DNA of 64,000 bases. Origin: Actinomyces sp. 432 (GTDB lineage Bacteria > Actinomycetota > Actinomycetes > Actinomycetales > Actinomycetaceae). A program made the translations under genes and the position numbers. Below are positions 36,650 to 45,920 of this stretch, in pieces; positions within the stretch are counted from its first letter, which is position 1; each line of letters starts with the position of its first letter. The DNA lies in assembly GCF_009930875.1 (NCBI RefSeq), contig NZ_CP025249.1, forward strand, positions 868,001 to 932,000. Direction: 5' to 3'. The notes below the pieces were generated by a model that saw only the letters and a list, made by a program, of their open reading frames with translations, was not told the origin of the DNA and searched no databases.

Positions 36650-37357
36650 TTACAGCGCCACCACGTCGAAGTCGACGTCGTCGGTGGGCCCTCGCTGTGG
36701 GATGGCCTCGAGACCGGCGGGCTCCAGTGGTGCTTCCGGCAGAATGATGCGGGTATGCCATTGCGTGATGATGCCGTCGTCGCATGCTATGGGAAGCGAG
36801 AGTTCGCAGCGAAGCACGTTCTCAGTGCGATCCCAGAAATACAACAGTATCCAGGTGTGTAGTGGAATACCCCGGGCCACGGCGGCATCAGCGGTTGTTA
36901 CGCCTTCGGATAAGTCGAGGGCGGGCTGGTGGGCAAGCTGAATGTGCGAGAGGGCGGCATTGTCGTCAACTTCGTCGCGGAAGACAGTGCCCTTGCTTCT
37001 CGCGTTGGCGGGCCGTTTGTCCGGGTTTCCGGTGTTGGCGTTCCCTCCCATAGCGGCAATGGCGGTCAGATCCTTGTTAGGGCTAACCGAGCGGGGCGCA
37101 TTGGCGCGGTCGTGGGCCCGCCAGCCGAGGCTGTCCAGATACTTACGTACAGCGCTGACGGTCTTCGCCCAGTGCTCAAAGCCGAAGGCAATAACCGGAT
37201 CGAATGGCGTGTGTTGGTTGATGGTGGCCTGAAGACCCTCGTGACACGCCTCGGCCAGGAGGCCTGCATCGAGCCCCATGGTCGTTAGCTGTTGTGCGGC
37301 CGCCTGGCCCGTGAGGACCGCGCCGGGCGACGGTTGCAACGGGAATGACTCGGTCAT
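36650..37357 (-). CDS. unknown protein upstream of the ImmA/IrrE gene
   Basis: A 235-residue soluble protein with no motif I recognise. It has an N-terminal helical part (AAQQLTTMGLDAGLLAEACHEGL) and a C-terminal beta-rich part (LHTWILLYFWDRTENVLRCELSLPIACDDGIITQWHTRIILPEA) ending in acidic VDFDVVAL. Base composition is less GC-rich than the surrounding genes, suggesting later acquisition. It is transcribed first, with the HTH-peptidase 33 bases downstream, so the pair likely works together, perhaps as effector or toxin plus regulator (inference). Confidence 0.7.
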   Translation of the reverse strand: MTESFPLQPSPGAVLTGQAAAQQLTTMGLDAGLLAEACHEGLQATINQHTPFDPVIAFGFEHWAKTVSAVRKYLDSLGWRAHDRANAPRSVSPNKDLTAIAAMGGNANTGNPDKRPANARSKGTVFRDEVDDNAALSHIQLAHQPALDLSEGVTTADAAVARGIPLHTWILLYFWDRTENVLRCELSLPIACDDGIITQWHTRIILPEAPLEPAGLEAIPQRGPTDDVDFDVVAL

Positions 37358-37528
37358 GTCCGCCCCTCAGCCTCTCCGATGAGTGTTCAAAACCGGAAGT
37401 AACTATACCCCCGAGACGATGCGCGGCAACCCTGTCCGGCGATCACGAACACGGCTCCTACTGGCGCAATGTGGGAGTGAGGGAGCGGTGGGGCCTGATT
37501 AGCGGCCGGTCGCGGCGAGCGATTTCGA

Positions 37529-37564
37529 CCGGTCTCGGTGTGTTACTAGTGCCGGTCTCGGCGA
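37529..37564 (-). repeat. CGAGACCGG dispersed repeat, copy 2
   Basis: Minus-strand copy: two CCGGTCTCGG cores around TGTGTTACTAGTG. With copy 1 at 34354 in the opposite orientation it brackets the 34.4-37.4 kb accessory block. Confidence 0.7.
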
Positions 37565-37588
37565 GGGGGCGGGGCAGGGGTGGTGGGG

Positions 37589-38200
37589 TCAGCGGGTTAC
37601 GCGCAGGACGCGGTAGCCCTTCGAGGAGGCCTCGCGCTCGACCTTCCAGCCCTGGTCGCCCAGCCACTTGGCCAGCGAGTCCGCACCGAGGTTCTTCTGC
37701 ACCACGAGCCAGGCCTCGCCGTCGTCCGCGAGCAGCCTCAGCCAGTCCGCCAGCAGTGCGTGCAGCGCGGGCTTGCCGATCCGCATTGGCGGGTTGGACC
37801 AGATCAGGTCCAACCGGGTGCCGGAGCTGCGCAGCTCCTCCAGCAGCGCGTCGGCGAGCACGGCCCGCACACGGCTGTGCCCGGCCTCGGCGGCGTTCCG
37901 GCCGGTGAGCTCCACAGCGCGCTCGTTGACATCCGTGGCCAGCACGGTGGCCTGCGGGGCGGCGTCGGCCAGGGCCAGGGTCAGTGGTCCCCAGCCGCAG
38001 CCCAGGTCCAGGAAGGTGCCCGTCTGCGGCGGCTGCGGCGCCTGCCGCAGCAGTACTCGCGTGCCCAGGTCCAGCCGGTCGGCGGAGAACACGCCGGACG
38101 CGGTGGTCACGTCGTGCTCGGTGCCGCGGATGACGAAGTGGTGCCGCCGCTCCTCGGCGGGGGAGTCGGGGGAGGCGGTGAAGTAGTGCTGCTCGCTCAC
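37589..38200 (-). CDS. class I SAM methyltransferase, RsmC-like
   Basis: A 203-residue methyltransferase small-domain protein. The SAM site is GTFLDLGCGWGPLTLALAD, and the catalytic NPPMRIGK (NPPF/Y class) marks an N-methyltransferase of the RsmC/RlmG group, which methylates guanine in rRNA. VVTASGVFSADRLDLGTRVLL is the usual entry segment. It is shorter than E. coli RsmC because the N-terminal inactive domain is absent, as is usual in Gram-positives. GTG 38200 (VSEQHYF) fits the family start. Confidence 0.88.
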   Translation of the reverse strand: MSEQHYFTASPDSPAEERRHHFVIRGTEHDVTTASGVFSADRLDLGTRVLLRQAPQPPQTGTFLDLGCGWGPLTLALADAAPQATVLATDVNERAVELTGRNAAEAGHSRVRAVLADALLEELRSSGTRLDLIWSNPPMRIGKPALHALLADWLRLLADDGEAWLVVQKNLGADSLAKWLGDQGWKVEREASSKGYRVLRVTR

Positions 38201-38255
38201 CCGCCCGACACTACCGGGCCGGGCGCGAGTAGTCCTGGGCAGTTGCAGGCGCCGC

Positions 38256-39707
38256 TCAGGCCGCCCTGCGAGCGAGCAGCGGGGTGACAGCAAGCGCCAC
38301 GGTGAGCGCCGCCGTGGTCGGCACCAGCAGGTCCGCCCGCACGCCCGCTGCCGACGGCGCTACGAAAGTGGTCGCCAGGGTTCCCAGGGTGGCTGCGCCG
38401 GCGGCATTCGCCACAGTCACGGAGGTGGCGATGCGTGCCTCGGAGATGCCGTCCGGCGCTCCGCCCAAGTCCTCTGGGGCGGTCACGCAGCGGATCATCG
38501 TGTCCTGATTCGTCAGCCCCATCCCGGTCCCGGCAGTGGCGAAGCCCACGTGCAGGCACCACCAGGGCGCAATGTCGGCGAAGGCGAGGGTCATGAGCGT
38601 CCCGCCGATAGCGAAGCACGCTGCCCCCATGCCGATCCGCATCCGGAAGCGGCGCGGGGCGCGGGCAGGGTGCGCCGCCGTCCAGATGGCGATTGACGAC
38701 CAGGCCAGCCCCGCGCAGGTCAGGGCCCAGCCGACTGCATTCGGCCCCAGTCCGAGCACGTCGTGGGCGGCGGGTGAGACCAGGTAGTCCAGCGTGAAAT
38801 AGGCGGCGCACAGCCAGGCGAGCATGGCCAGCGCCGCGGGCCGTCCCGGCGCCAGGCGCATGGTCCCGGCGGGGAACACCCGGGCGCAGGCCCACGTCAC
38901 CGCCGCCAGTCCGGCCGCCCCGACGGGCACGAACCATGCCGACGCCGCCGGCACCGCACCGATCCCTGCCACCCCGACTGCCATTGCCAGCGCCGGCACC
39001 AGCGGGGGACGGGCCTCGTCGTCGTCCACATGCAGGCCCCGAATCGCACGGGCCATCACCAGCCTGGCCGCTACCAGGAGCGGCACGTAGGCGACCAGCG
39101 CCCACCGCCATCCCCAGGCCTCGGAGACCACAGCCGCATATCCCGGGCCGAGGACGGAGGACACGATCCAGGTGGCCGAGCCGGCTGCCAGGAACAGCCG
39201 CCGCCACGCCTCCGGCAGCCCCGCCACCAGCACGCCCATGCTCACCGTCGCGAGTGCCCCGGCGGCCAGACCTCGCAGCACCTCGCCGGCCACGTACACC
39301 CCCACGCCCGGGGCCAGCGCCCCGGTGACGGCCCCCGCCACCAGTACGGCGGTGAGCGTCGTCATCAGCCGGTCGGCCCGCCAGCGGGCCAGCATGGTGC
39401 CGCCCAGCGGCATGGTCAGGAAGGTCGGCACCATGGCGGCGGCCGTCACCAGCCCGTAGTGGGCGCGGGCGCCCAGGTCCGTGGCCACCAGCGGCAGCAC
39501 CGTCTGGTTGATGTAGGTCTGCATGCCGGCCAGCAGCTCCACTACCAGCATCGCTGTGGCCAGGCGCCCCACCGGCGTGGACGCCAGGGCGCGCAGCGAC
39601 GGCGGCGGGGGCGGCGGCGCCCCCGGGACCGCGGCGGAGCCTGCGAAGGAGGCGGAATCAGCCGCGGCGGGGCTGTCGGCCGAGGCGACGGCGTCGGCCT
39701 GCGGCAT
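38256..39707 (-). CDS. MFS transporter (drug-efflux-like)
   Basis: A 483-residue major facilitator with about 12-14 TM segments. After a 45-residue Ala/Pro-rich cytoplasmic tail the first TM region is RLATAMLVVELLAGMQTYINQTVLPLV; the A-motif-like loop is PLGGTMLARWRADRL; and GLTNQDTMIRCV precedes the last helices. The substrate is unknown, with multidrug export most likely. ATG 39707 is taken as start; GTG 39728 is possible. The open frame continues far upstream antisense to hflX but only as a high-GC artefact. It is divergent from hflX with 126 bases between. Confidence 0.85.
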   Translation of the reverse strand: MPQADAVASADSPAAADSASFAGSAAVPGAPPPPPPSLRALASTPVGRLATAMLVVELLAGMQTYINQTVLPLVATDLGARAHYGLVTAAAMVPTFLTMPLGGTMLARWRADRLMTTLTAVLVAGAVTGALAPGVGVYVAGEVLRGLAAGALATVSMGVLVAGLPEAWRRLFLAAGSATWIVSSVLGPGYAAVVSEAWGWRWALVAYVPLLVAARLVMARAIRGLHVDDDEARPPLVPALAMAVGVAGIGAVPAASAWFVPVGAAGLAAVTWACARVFPAGTMRLAPGRPAALAMLAWLCAAYFTLDYLVSPAAHDVLGLGPNAVGWALTCAGLAWSSIAIWTAAHPARAPRRFRMRIGMGAACFAIGGTLMTLAFADIAPWWCLHVGFATAGTGMGLTNQDTMIRCVTAPEDLGGAPDGISEARIATSVTVANAAGAATLGTLATTFVAPSAAGVRADLLVPTTAALTVALAVTPLLARRAA

Positions 39708-39833
39708 GTCGGACTCGCGGGAGCTCACCGCCCGAGCGTATCGGCGCGGCTGCGGCCGGTGCGACCGCCTACGGCGAACGGGGCCCGCGGGCGCTCGGCA
39801 AGGCGGAGGGTGGGCAGTAGGATCTGAACCCGC

Positions 39834-41522
39834 ATGGATAACACTCAGCATCACAGCCACTCCGCCGACCACGCCCTCCCCGCCGTCACTGACAGCGCCG
39901 ACGGCACTGTCGCCGCCGACAACGACGCTGGTCTTCTTGGTGACACCGACCCCGCCGCGGCGCTCGCCTCCCGGGTCCGCTCCCGCGCCGGCACCGCCCT
40001 GGCCTCCACCGCCGGGCACCGGCAGTACCACGAGTCCGACGCCGGCGCCCTGGAACGCGAGGCCCGCGCCGGCACCCGCCGCGTGGCGGGACTGTCCACC
40101 GATCAGGAGGACATCAGCGAGGTCGAGTACCGGCAGGTTCGTCTCGAGCGCGTCATCCTCGTCGGCCTCGAACTGCCCCAGTCCGGCGCGGTTGTCGCGC
40201 ACGCCAATGCGAGCGCCCACCCCAACGCCGGCACCCACGCCGCCCTCGGCGCTCCGGTGGTCAACGGCGCCGCGTACACCACTGCCGCCCAGGATGCCGA
40301 GACCTCCCTGCGCGAACTCGCCGCCCTGGCTGAGACCGCCGGAAGTGAAGTGGTTGATGCGCTCATCCAGCGCCGCGACCACCCCGATCCGGCCACCTAC
40401 CTCGGGTCTGGTAAGGCCAAGGAGCTGGCTCAGATGGTCGCCGACTCCGGCGCGGACACGGTCGTCGTCGACGGCGAGCTTGCGCCTTCCCAGCGGCGTG
40501 CGCTGGAGGACGTGGTGGACGCCAAGGTCGTGGACCGCACCGCCCTGATCCTGGACATCTTCGCCCAGCACGCTAAGTCCCGTGAGGGCAAGGCCCAGGT
40601 GGAGCTGGCGCAGCTGGAGTACCTGCTGCCGCGCCTGCGCGGCTGGGGCGAGTCCATGTCCCGGCAGGCCGGCGGACGGGTCGCCGGCGGTCAGGGCATC
40701 GGCTCGCGCGGGCCCGGCGAGACCAAGATCGAACTGGACCGCCGCCGCATCCGCCAGCGCATGGCCAAGCTTCGCCGCGAGATCCGCGCCATGGCGCCCT
40801 CCCGCGAGGTCAAGCGCGGCTCGCGGCGCCGCGGCCCCATCCCCTCGGTCGCGATCGCCGGCTACACCAACGCCGGCAAGTCCTCCCTAATGAACCGCCT
40901 GACCGGCGCCGACATCATGGTGCAGAACGCCCTGTTCGCCACCCTGGACCCCACCGTCCGCAAGGCCGAGGCCGCCGACGGGCGCATCTACACCCTCACC
41001 GACACGGTCGGCTTCGTGCGCAGCCTGCCGCACGAGCTGATCGAGGCCTTCCGCTCCACCCTGGAGGAGGTCGCCGAGGCGGACGTGCTGCTGCACGTGG
41101 TCGACGCCGCCCACCCCGACCCGCTCGGGCAGATCGCCGCCGTCCACGCCGTCCTGGCCGACATCCCCGGCGCCCTGGACGTGCCCGAACTGATCGCGCT
41201 GAACAAGGCGGACCTGGCCGACCCGGTCACCCTGGCCGCCCTGCGCACCCGCCTGCCCGGCGCCGTCGTCGTCTCCGCCCGCACGGGCCAGGGGCTGGCG
41301 GAGCTGCGCGACCGCATCGAGGCCATGCTGCCGCGCCCGGACGTGGCCGTGGACGTCGTGATCCCGTACTCGCGCGGGGAGCTGGTCTCCCGGGTGCACG
41401 CCGACGGCGACATCACCGCCGTCGAGTACGTCGAGGCCGGCACGCATGTGGTCGCCCGCGTGGACGCCGCCCTGGCGGCCGAGCTGGCCGCCGTCGATGT
41501 TGCCGGACCCGCCGCCGGGTGA
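39834..41522 (+). CDS. hflX: GTPase HflX
   Basis: A 562-residue ribosome-associated GTPase that splits or rescues stalled 70S ribosomes under stress. The N-terminal HflX domain includes YLGSGKAKELAQMV and VVDGELAPSQRRALED. The coiled segment RGPGETKIELDRRRIRQRM leads to the G domain: G1 GYTNAGKSS (from residue 343), G3 DTVGFVRSLPH, G4 NKAD, and a SAR-like G5 (VVSARTGQGL). The acidic, His-rich N-terminal 100 residues are longer than usual. It is followed closely by the helicase gene. Confidence 0.95.
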   Translation: MDNTQHHSHSADHALPAVTDSADGTVAADNDAGLLGDTDPAAALASRVRSRAGTALASTAGHRQYHESDAGALEREARAGTRRVAGLSTDQEDISEVEYRQVRLERVILVGLELPQSGAVVAHANASAHPNAGTHAALGAPVVNGAAYTTAAQDAETSLRELAALAETAGSEVVDALIQRRDHPDPATYLGSGKAKELAQMVADSGADTVVVDGELAPSQRRALEDVVDAKVVDRTALILDIFAQHAKSREGKAQVELAQLEYLLPRLRGWGESMSRQAGGRVAGGQGIGSRGPGETKIELDRRRIRQRMAKLRREIRAMAPSREVKRGSRRRGPIPSVAIAGYTNAGKSSLMNRLTGADIMVQNALFATLDPTVRKAEAADGRIYTLTDTVGFVRSLPHELIEAFRSTLEEVAEADVLLHVVDAAHPDPLGQIAAVHAVLADIPGALDVPELIALNKADLADPVTLAALRTRLPGAVVVSARTGQGLAELRDRIEAMLPRPDVAVDVVIPYSRGELVSRVHADGDITAVEYVEAGTHVVARVDAALAAELAAVDVAGPAAG

Positions 41523-41535
41523 GCCCGTGCGCGAA

Positions 41536-43629
41536 ATGAGTGCGCCTGCCCCGGTGGGCCGGGCGAATAAGGACGCCGACGCCGCAACTGCCCGCACCCC
41601 CGCGGCCGCCCCGGGCGAGTCGGGCGCGACGGCGGAGCAGGCACGTACCCGGGCCGCGCTGGACGCCGCCGTGACCGCACTCGGCGGCAGCCCGCGCGAG
41701 GGCCAGACCGAGATGACGGCGCGCGTATCCCACGCCATGGAGACCGGCGGGCACCTGCTCGTCCAGGCCGGCACCGGCACCGGCAAGTCGCTGGCCTACC
41801 TGGTGCCCGCCATGGTGCACGCCGTTGACGCCGGAGAGCGCACGGTCGTGTCTACCGCCACCCTCGCCCTGCAGCGCCAGGTGCTCACCAAGGACGCCCC
41901 ACTGGCCGCCGACGCCGTCGAGCGCACCACCGGCGTACGGCCCTCCGTCGCCCTGCTCAAGGGCTGGCAGAACTACCTGTGCCGCCACCGCCTGGCCGGC
42001 GGTTACCCCGACGACGACGCCGACACCCTCTTCTCCGCTGCCGCGGCCACGCCCCGTGCCCGCATCGGCGAGGGTACCGAGCAGACACTCGGCGAACAGG
42101 TGGTGCGGCTGCGGCAGTGGGCCGAGCAGACCGACACCGGGGACCGCGACGACCTGGTGCCCGGCGTGTCCGACCGCGCCTGGGCACAGGCCTCCGTGGC
42201 CGCCGCGGAATGCCTGGGCAGCAGCTGCCCCCTGCACGACGAGTGCTTCCCCGTGCTCGCCCGCGCCGCCGCCGCGGAGGCCGACGTGGTGGTCACCAAC
42301 CACGCCATGCTCGGCATCGCCGTGGCCGGCAATCCCGGCGTGCTGCCCGAGCACGAGGTGCTGGTGGTAGACGAGGCCCACGAGCTCGCCGACCGGGTGC
42401 GCTCCCAGGGCACCGCCAGCCTGTCCGCCGCAGCCGTCGCGCGCGTGGCCGCGACCGCCCGCCGCCACGCCGGCGTGCTGGTCAACGAATTGGAGGAGGC
42501 GGGGCAGACCCTGCAGCTGGCGCTGGCGGAACTGCCCGACGGGCGCCTGGCCGAAGGGCTGCCGCCGGCGCTCGCGGACGCCCTCACCCTGTTGGAGGCC
42601 GCCTGCCGGCAGGTGCTCACCGACGTGCGCGACGCCGCCCGCGCGGCGAGCCAGGGCGGCGGGCAGGCGGGTGCCGAGGCCGGGGGAGTGGCCCTGGCTC
42701 GTACGGCGGTCGCCGACATGACCGACGTGGTTGAGCGCATGACCTCCGATTCGGTGGCCCAACGCCGCGACGTCGCCTGGGTGGAGCGCCCGCGCCTGGG
42801 CGCCGATCCGCCGCGGCTGACCCTGGCGCCCATCGACGTGGCCGGATCGGTGGCCGACACACTGCTCGCCGACCGCGCCGCCGTGCTCACCTCCGCCACC
42901 CTGGCCCTGGGCGGCAGCTTCAACCCCATGGCTGCGGCCCTCGGGCTCACGCTCGCCGACGCCGACTGGGAGGGGCTCGACGTCGGCACCCCCTTCGACT
43001 ACGCGCGCCAGGGCATCCTGTACACCCCCACCCACCTGCCGCGCCCCGGCGCGGGCATCTCCGAGGAGGCCCTGGAGGAGGTGGTGGCGCTGGCCGAGGC
43101 CAGTCGCGGCGGCATGCTCGGCCTGTTCTCCTCCCGGCGGGCCGCTGACGACGCCGCGGCGCTGCTGCGCGAGCGCACCGAGCTGAACGTGTACGCGCAG
43201 GGAGAGGACCGGCTGCCCACCCTGGTGGAGGCCTTCGCCGCCGATGAGGACGCCTGCCTGGTGGGAACCCTGTCCCTGTGGCAGGGCGTGGACGTGCCCG
43301 GCCGCACCTGCCGGCTGGTAGTGATCGACCGTATTCCCTTCCCCCGACCAGACGACCCGGTCGCCCAGGCGCGCAGCGAGGCCGTCACCGCAGCTGGCGG
43401 CAACGGCTTCATGACCGTCTCGGCCACGCACGCCGCCTTGCTGCTGGCGCAGGGGGCGGGGCGGTTGGTACGCCGGGCGGACGACCGCGGCGTCGTCGCC
43501 GTATTGGACCCCCGGCTGCGTACGGCGCGCTATGGGGCATTCCTGGCCCGCTCCATGCCGCCGCTGTGGCCTACCCGGGACCGCGACGTCGTCCTGGGTG
43601 CGCTGGGGCGGCTGGCCGCCGGCAGGTGA
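41536..43629 (+). CDS. dinG: DinG/XPD-family ATP-dependent DNA helicase
   Basis: A 697-residue superfamily 2 helicase. Walker A AGTGTGKS is at about residue 78, and the DEAH box is in VLVVDEAHELADR near 279. Four cysteines (NYLCRH, ECLGSSCP and HDECF) are placed to bind a 4Fe-4S cluster as in DinG/XPD. C-terminal motifs include GTLSLWQGVDVPG and RPDDPVAQARSEAV. It unwinds 5' to 3' and acts on R-loops or repair intermediates (family). ATG 41536 is chosen, 13 bases beyond the hflX stop, so the pair is probably co-transcribed; GTG 41527 is possible. Confidence 0.93.
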   Translation: MSAPAPVGRANKDADAATARTPAAAPGESGATAEQARTRAALDAAVTALGGSPREGQTEMTARVSHAMETGGHLLVQAGTGTGKSLAYLVPAMVHAVDAGERTVVSTATLALQRQVLTKDAPLAADAVERTTGVRPSVALLKGWQNYLCRHRLAGGYPDDDADTLFSAAAATPRARIGEGTEQTLGEQVVRLRQWAEQTDTGDRDDLVPGVSDRAWAQASVAAAECLGSSCPLHDECFPVLARAAAAEADVVVTNHAMLGIAVAGNPGVLPEHEVLVVDEAHELADRVRSQGTASLSAAAVARVAATARRHAGVLVNELEEAGQTLQLALAELPDGRLAEGLPPALADALTLLEAACRQVLTDVRDAARAASQGGGQAGAEAGGVALARTAVADMTDVVERMTSDSVAQRRDVAWVERPRLGADPPRLTLAPIDVAGSVADTLLADRAAVLTSATLALGGSFNPMAAALGLTLADADWEGLDVGTPFDYARQGILYTPTHLPRPGAGISEEALEEVVALAEASRGGMLGLFSSRRAADDAAALLRERTELNVYAQGEDRLPTLVEAFAADEDACLVGTLSLWQGVDVPGRTCRLVVIDRIPFPRPDDPVAQARSEAVTAAGGNGFMTVSATHAALLLAQGAGRLVRRADDRGVVAVLDPRLRTARYGAFLARSMPPLWPTRDRDVVLGALGRLAAGR

Positions 43630-43739
43630 AGCCCGGAGATTTTCCCCGTACTCGTGCGGCGCCGGTCCCGACCGCGTACTCTGTCTCCTGGGTGGGCCAG
43701 CTCACCAAACTGACAACCGTTCAGATTCGGAGGAACACA

Positions 43740-44744
43740 GTGTCAGACCCCACGATTACCAACAGCGCTCAAGGTTCGTACCCGACGGCTCGCTCAGGCC
43801 GTCCTTCTAAGGTCGCCATCATCGGTGCGGGCGCGGTTGGCTCCACGCTCGCCTACGCGTGCGTCACCAAGGGCGTCGCCCGCGAGGTTGTCCTGCAGGA
43901 CATCGTTAAGGAGAAGGTCGAGGCCGAGGCCCTCGACATCGCCCAGGGCATCCAGTTCACCTCCGCAGGCGCCGTATCCGGCTCTGATGACCCGGAGATC
44001 TGCCGCGACGCGGACGTGATCGCTGTCACTGCCGGAGCCAAGCAGAAGCCCGGCCAGTCCCGCCTGGAGCTTGCCGGCGCCACTGTTGGCATCATGGAGA
44101 AGATCCTGCCCAAGCTGGTAGAGGTCGCTCCCAACGCCATCTTCCTGATGGTGGCCAACCCGGTTGATGTGGTCACGTATTGCGCCAAGAAGATCACCGG
44201 GCTGCCTGAGAACCAGATCTTCGGCTCCGGGACCGTCCTGGACACGGCTCGCATGCGGTACCTCGTCTCCCTGGAGACCGGCACCGCAACCCAGAACATC
44301 CACGGATACATTGCCGGTGAGCATGGCGACTCCGAGGTCGCCCTGTGGTCCTCCACCGAGATCGGCGGCGTGCCGATCACCCAGTGGGGCAAGACTCTCG
44401 ACGGCGGAGTTTTTGACCAGGCCAAGCGCGACCGCATCGCCCATGACGTGGTCCGCTCCGCCTACCGCATCATCGAGGGCAAGGGCGCCACCAACTACGC
44501 CGTCGGCCTGGCCGTCTCCCGCATCATCGGGGCGATCCTCAACGATGAGCAGCGGGTGCTGACCATTTCGCCGCTGCTGGACAACTGGCACGGCATCTCC
44601 GACGTGTGCATGGCGGTTCCCACGATCGTCGGCCGTGAGGGTGCTGGACGCCGTCTGGAGCTGCCCCTCACCCTCGACGAGCGCGACCGGCTGACCGCCT
44701 CCGCCGAGCGGCTGCGCGAGGTGGCGCGCGGGCTGGGCTACTGA
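43740..44744 (+). CDS. ldh: L-lactate dehydrogenase
   Basis: A 334-residue NAD-dependent LDH. KVAIIGAGAVGSTLAYACV binds NAD; the substrate arginine is in AGAKQKPGQSRLEL; and the active-site pair is in VANPVDVVTY and IAGEHGDSEVALWSS (the catalytic His). GTG 43740 follows TCGGAGGAACACA, so the earlier open frame is not coding. It regenerates NAD by reducing pyruvate to L-lactate, consistent with fermentative growth. A bidirectional terminator follows, shared with lexA. Confidence 0.97.
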   Translation: MSDPTITNSAQGSYPTARSGRPSKVAIIGAGAVGSTLAYACVTKGVAREVVLQDIVKEKVEAEALDIAQGIQFTSAGAVSGSDDPEICRDADVIAVTAGAKQKPGQSRLELAGATVGIMEKILPKLVEVAPNAIFLMVANPVDVVTYCAKKITGLPENQIFGSGTVLDTARMRYLVSLETGTATQNIHGYIAGEHGDSEVALWSSTEIGGVPITQWGKTLDGGVFDQAKRDRIAHDVVRSAYRIIEGKGATNYAVGLAVSRIIGAILNDEQRVLTISPLLDNWHGISDVCMAVPTIVGREGAGRRLELPLTLDERDRLTASAERLREVARGLGY

Positions 44745-44834
44745 AGGCGCGCGGCGCTCTAGTGAGGGCCGCGTCTACAGGCATCACAGTGCCGATTGCG
44801 CCGTAGCAGAATCCTGCCACTGGAAGGTGGGTAC

Positions 44835-44869
44835 AGGAGGGGCCGGCCCCGATGGGGCCGACCCCTCCT
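44835..44869. terminator. bidirectional terminator between ldh and lexA
   Basis: AGGAGGGG-C-CGGCCCC, loop GAT, GGGGCCG-A-CCCCTCCT: a 15-base-pair stem with one mismatch, with A-rich and T-containing flanks on either side. It lies between convergent genes. Confidence 0.75.
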
Positions 44870-44927
44870 ACGTTGCTGTGCGGGCCGCGGCCGACGGCGG
44901 ACGCAATCGAGCCGTGCAGGGTGCGGC

Positions 44928-45701
44928 CTACAGCGCTCGCAGCACGGTGACAACCTTGCCCATGATGGTGGCCTCGTCCCCTGGGATAGGGGCGTAGTCG
45001 GGATTGCGTGGCAGTAGCCACTGGTGCCCGTCCCGGCGTGAAAGCACCTTGACGGTGGCGGAGGCGCCATCGACGTCCTCAACCATCGCCGCCACCACAT
45101 CACCGTTGTCAGCATCGGGCTGGGCGCGTACAACCACCCAGTCACCGTCGCAGATCGCTGCGTCGATCATGGAGTCACCGTGGACCTCCAGCATGAATAG
45201 CTCGCCGTCACCGGTAAGCCGACGTGGAAGCGCCACTACGTCCTCAACCTCTTGCTCGGCCAGGATTGGTGAGCCGGCTGCGATGCGGCCCACCAGGGGA
45301 ACGGCCACGGCCTCGCCATCGGCAACGCCCGGAAGTACCGGGAGTGACGGCTCCGGTGCGGCGTCGGAGCCCGCGGGTGCGGGGGCGGGCTGAGCCGTGG
45401 GCTCTACGACCTCCAGGGCGCGCGGCCGATTCGGATCGCGCCGCACCAGGCCGAGGCGTTCGAGCTTGTCCAGCTGGTGCTTGACTGAAGAGGGGCTGGT
45501 CAAGCCCACCTGGGCGCCGATTTCACGCATGGAGGGCGGGTAGCCCTGGGTGGCCACCGCCTCGCACACGGACTCGTAGACCGCGCGGGCGCGCGGGTCC
45601 AGGGTGTGCAGTGCCTCCGGCTCGACGGGCGCGGAAAGGTCGGCGGAGCCGGAGGCCTTGTCCGAGCGGCGACGGCTCTCCGGCCCGGTGGTTGCGCTCA
45701 T
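44928..45701 (-). CDS. lexA: SOS repressor LexA
   Basis: A 257-residue LexA. The N-terminal winged helix has [25 protein letters not shown] Pro/Ala-rich linker follows, then the S24 peptidase domain with cleavage site GRIAAG (Ala-Gly), the catalytic Ser in [10 protein letters not shown] and Lys in ATVKVLSR. RecA-stimulated self-cleavage lifts repression after DNA damage. ATG 45701 has GAGGACAGG upstream. It is divergent from a LysM gene, and three LexA boxes lie between them, so it is self-regulated. Confidence 0.97.
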   Translation of the reverse strand: MSATTGPESRRRSDKASGSADLSAPVEPEALHTLDPRARAVYESVCEAVATQGYPPSMREIGAQVGLTSPSSVKHQLDKLERLGLVRRDPNRPRALEVVEPTAQPAPAPAGSDAAPEPSLPVLPGVADGEAVAVPLVGRIAAGSPILAEQEVEDVVALPRRLTGDGELFMLEVHGDSMIDAAICDGDWVVVRAQPDADNGDVVAAMVEDVDGASATVKVLSRRDGHQWLLPRNPDYAPIPGDEATIMGKVVTVLRAL

Positions 45702-45825
45702 CTCCTGTCCTCGTTTCCCGGGCTGCCGGTGACCGCGGGGGCGGGTGCCGGATAAGGGGCCCGAATTCGTGTCGGTGGCCTGTGGTGGCCTGGTCCCGTA
45801 AGCCTACGGCCGATCATCCGAGCAC

Positions 45826-45841
45826 TCAAACATGTGTTCGA
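45826..45841. promoter_or_regulatory. SOS (LexA) box 1
   Basis: TCAAACATGTGTTCGA matches the actinobacterial box (GAAC-N4-GTTC) with one change. It is nearest lexA, 125 bases before its start, and probably mediates autorepression. Confidence 0.75.
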
Positions 45842-45879
45842 AAGTGCTCTGGACGTGTCGGCCGCTTACCGGTAATCTA

Positions 45880-45910
45880 TCGAACAGGCGTTCGTCGAAC
45901 ATGTGTTCTA
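45880..45910. promoter_or_regulatory. SOS (LexA) boxes 2 and 3, back to back
   Basis: TCGAACAGGCGTTCGT (45880-45895) and TCGAACATGTGTTCTA (45895-45910) share one base. Box 3 abuts the AGGAGG ribosome site of the LysM gene, so LexA bound here should block its expression tightly. Confidence 0.85.
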
Positions 45911-45920
45911 GGAGGGTGTC

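Noticed and set aside
39708..40571. Upstream extension of the MFS frame into hflX
   Set aside because: It is antisense to the conserved HflX N-terminus and has no family similarity; the MFS protein begins near 39707.
41413..43431. 672-codon open frame antisense to the DinG-like helicase
   Set aside because: Low-complexity Gly/His/Gln-rich shadow; the plus strand has all helicase motifs.
43278..43739. N-terminal extension of lactate dehydrogenase
   Set aside because: The extension lies within the helicase gene in another frame; GTG 43740 has a strong ribosome site and normal family length.
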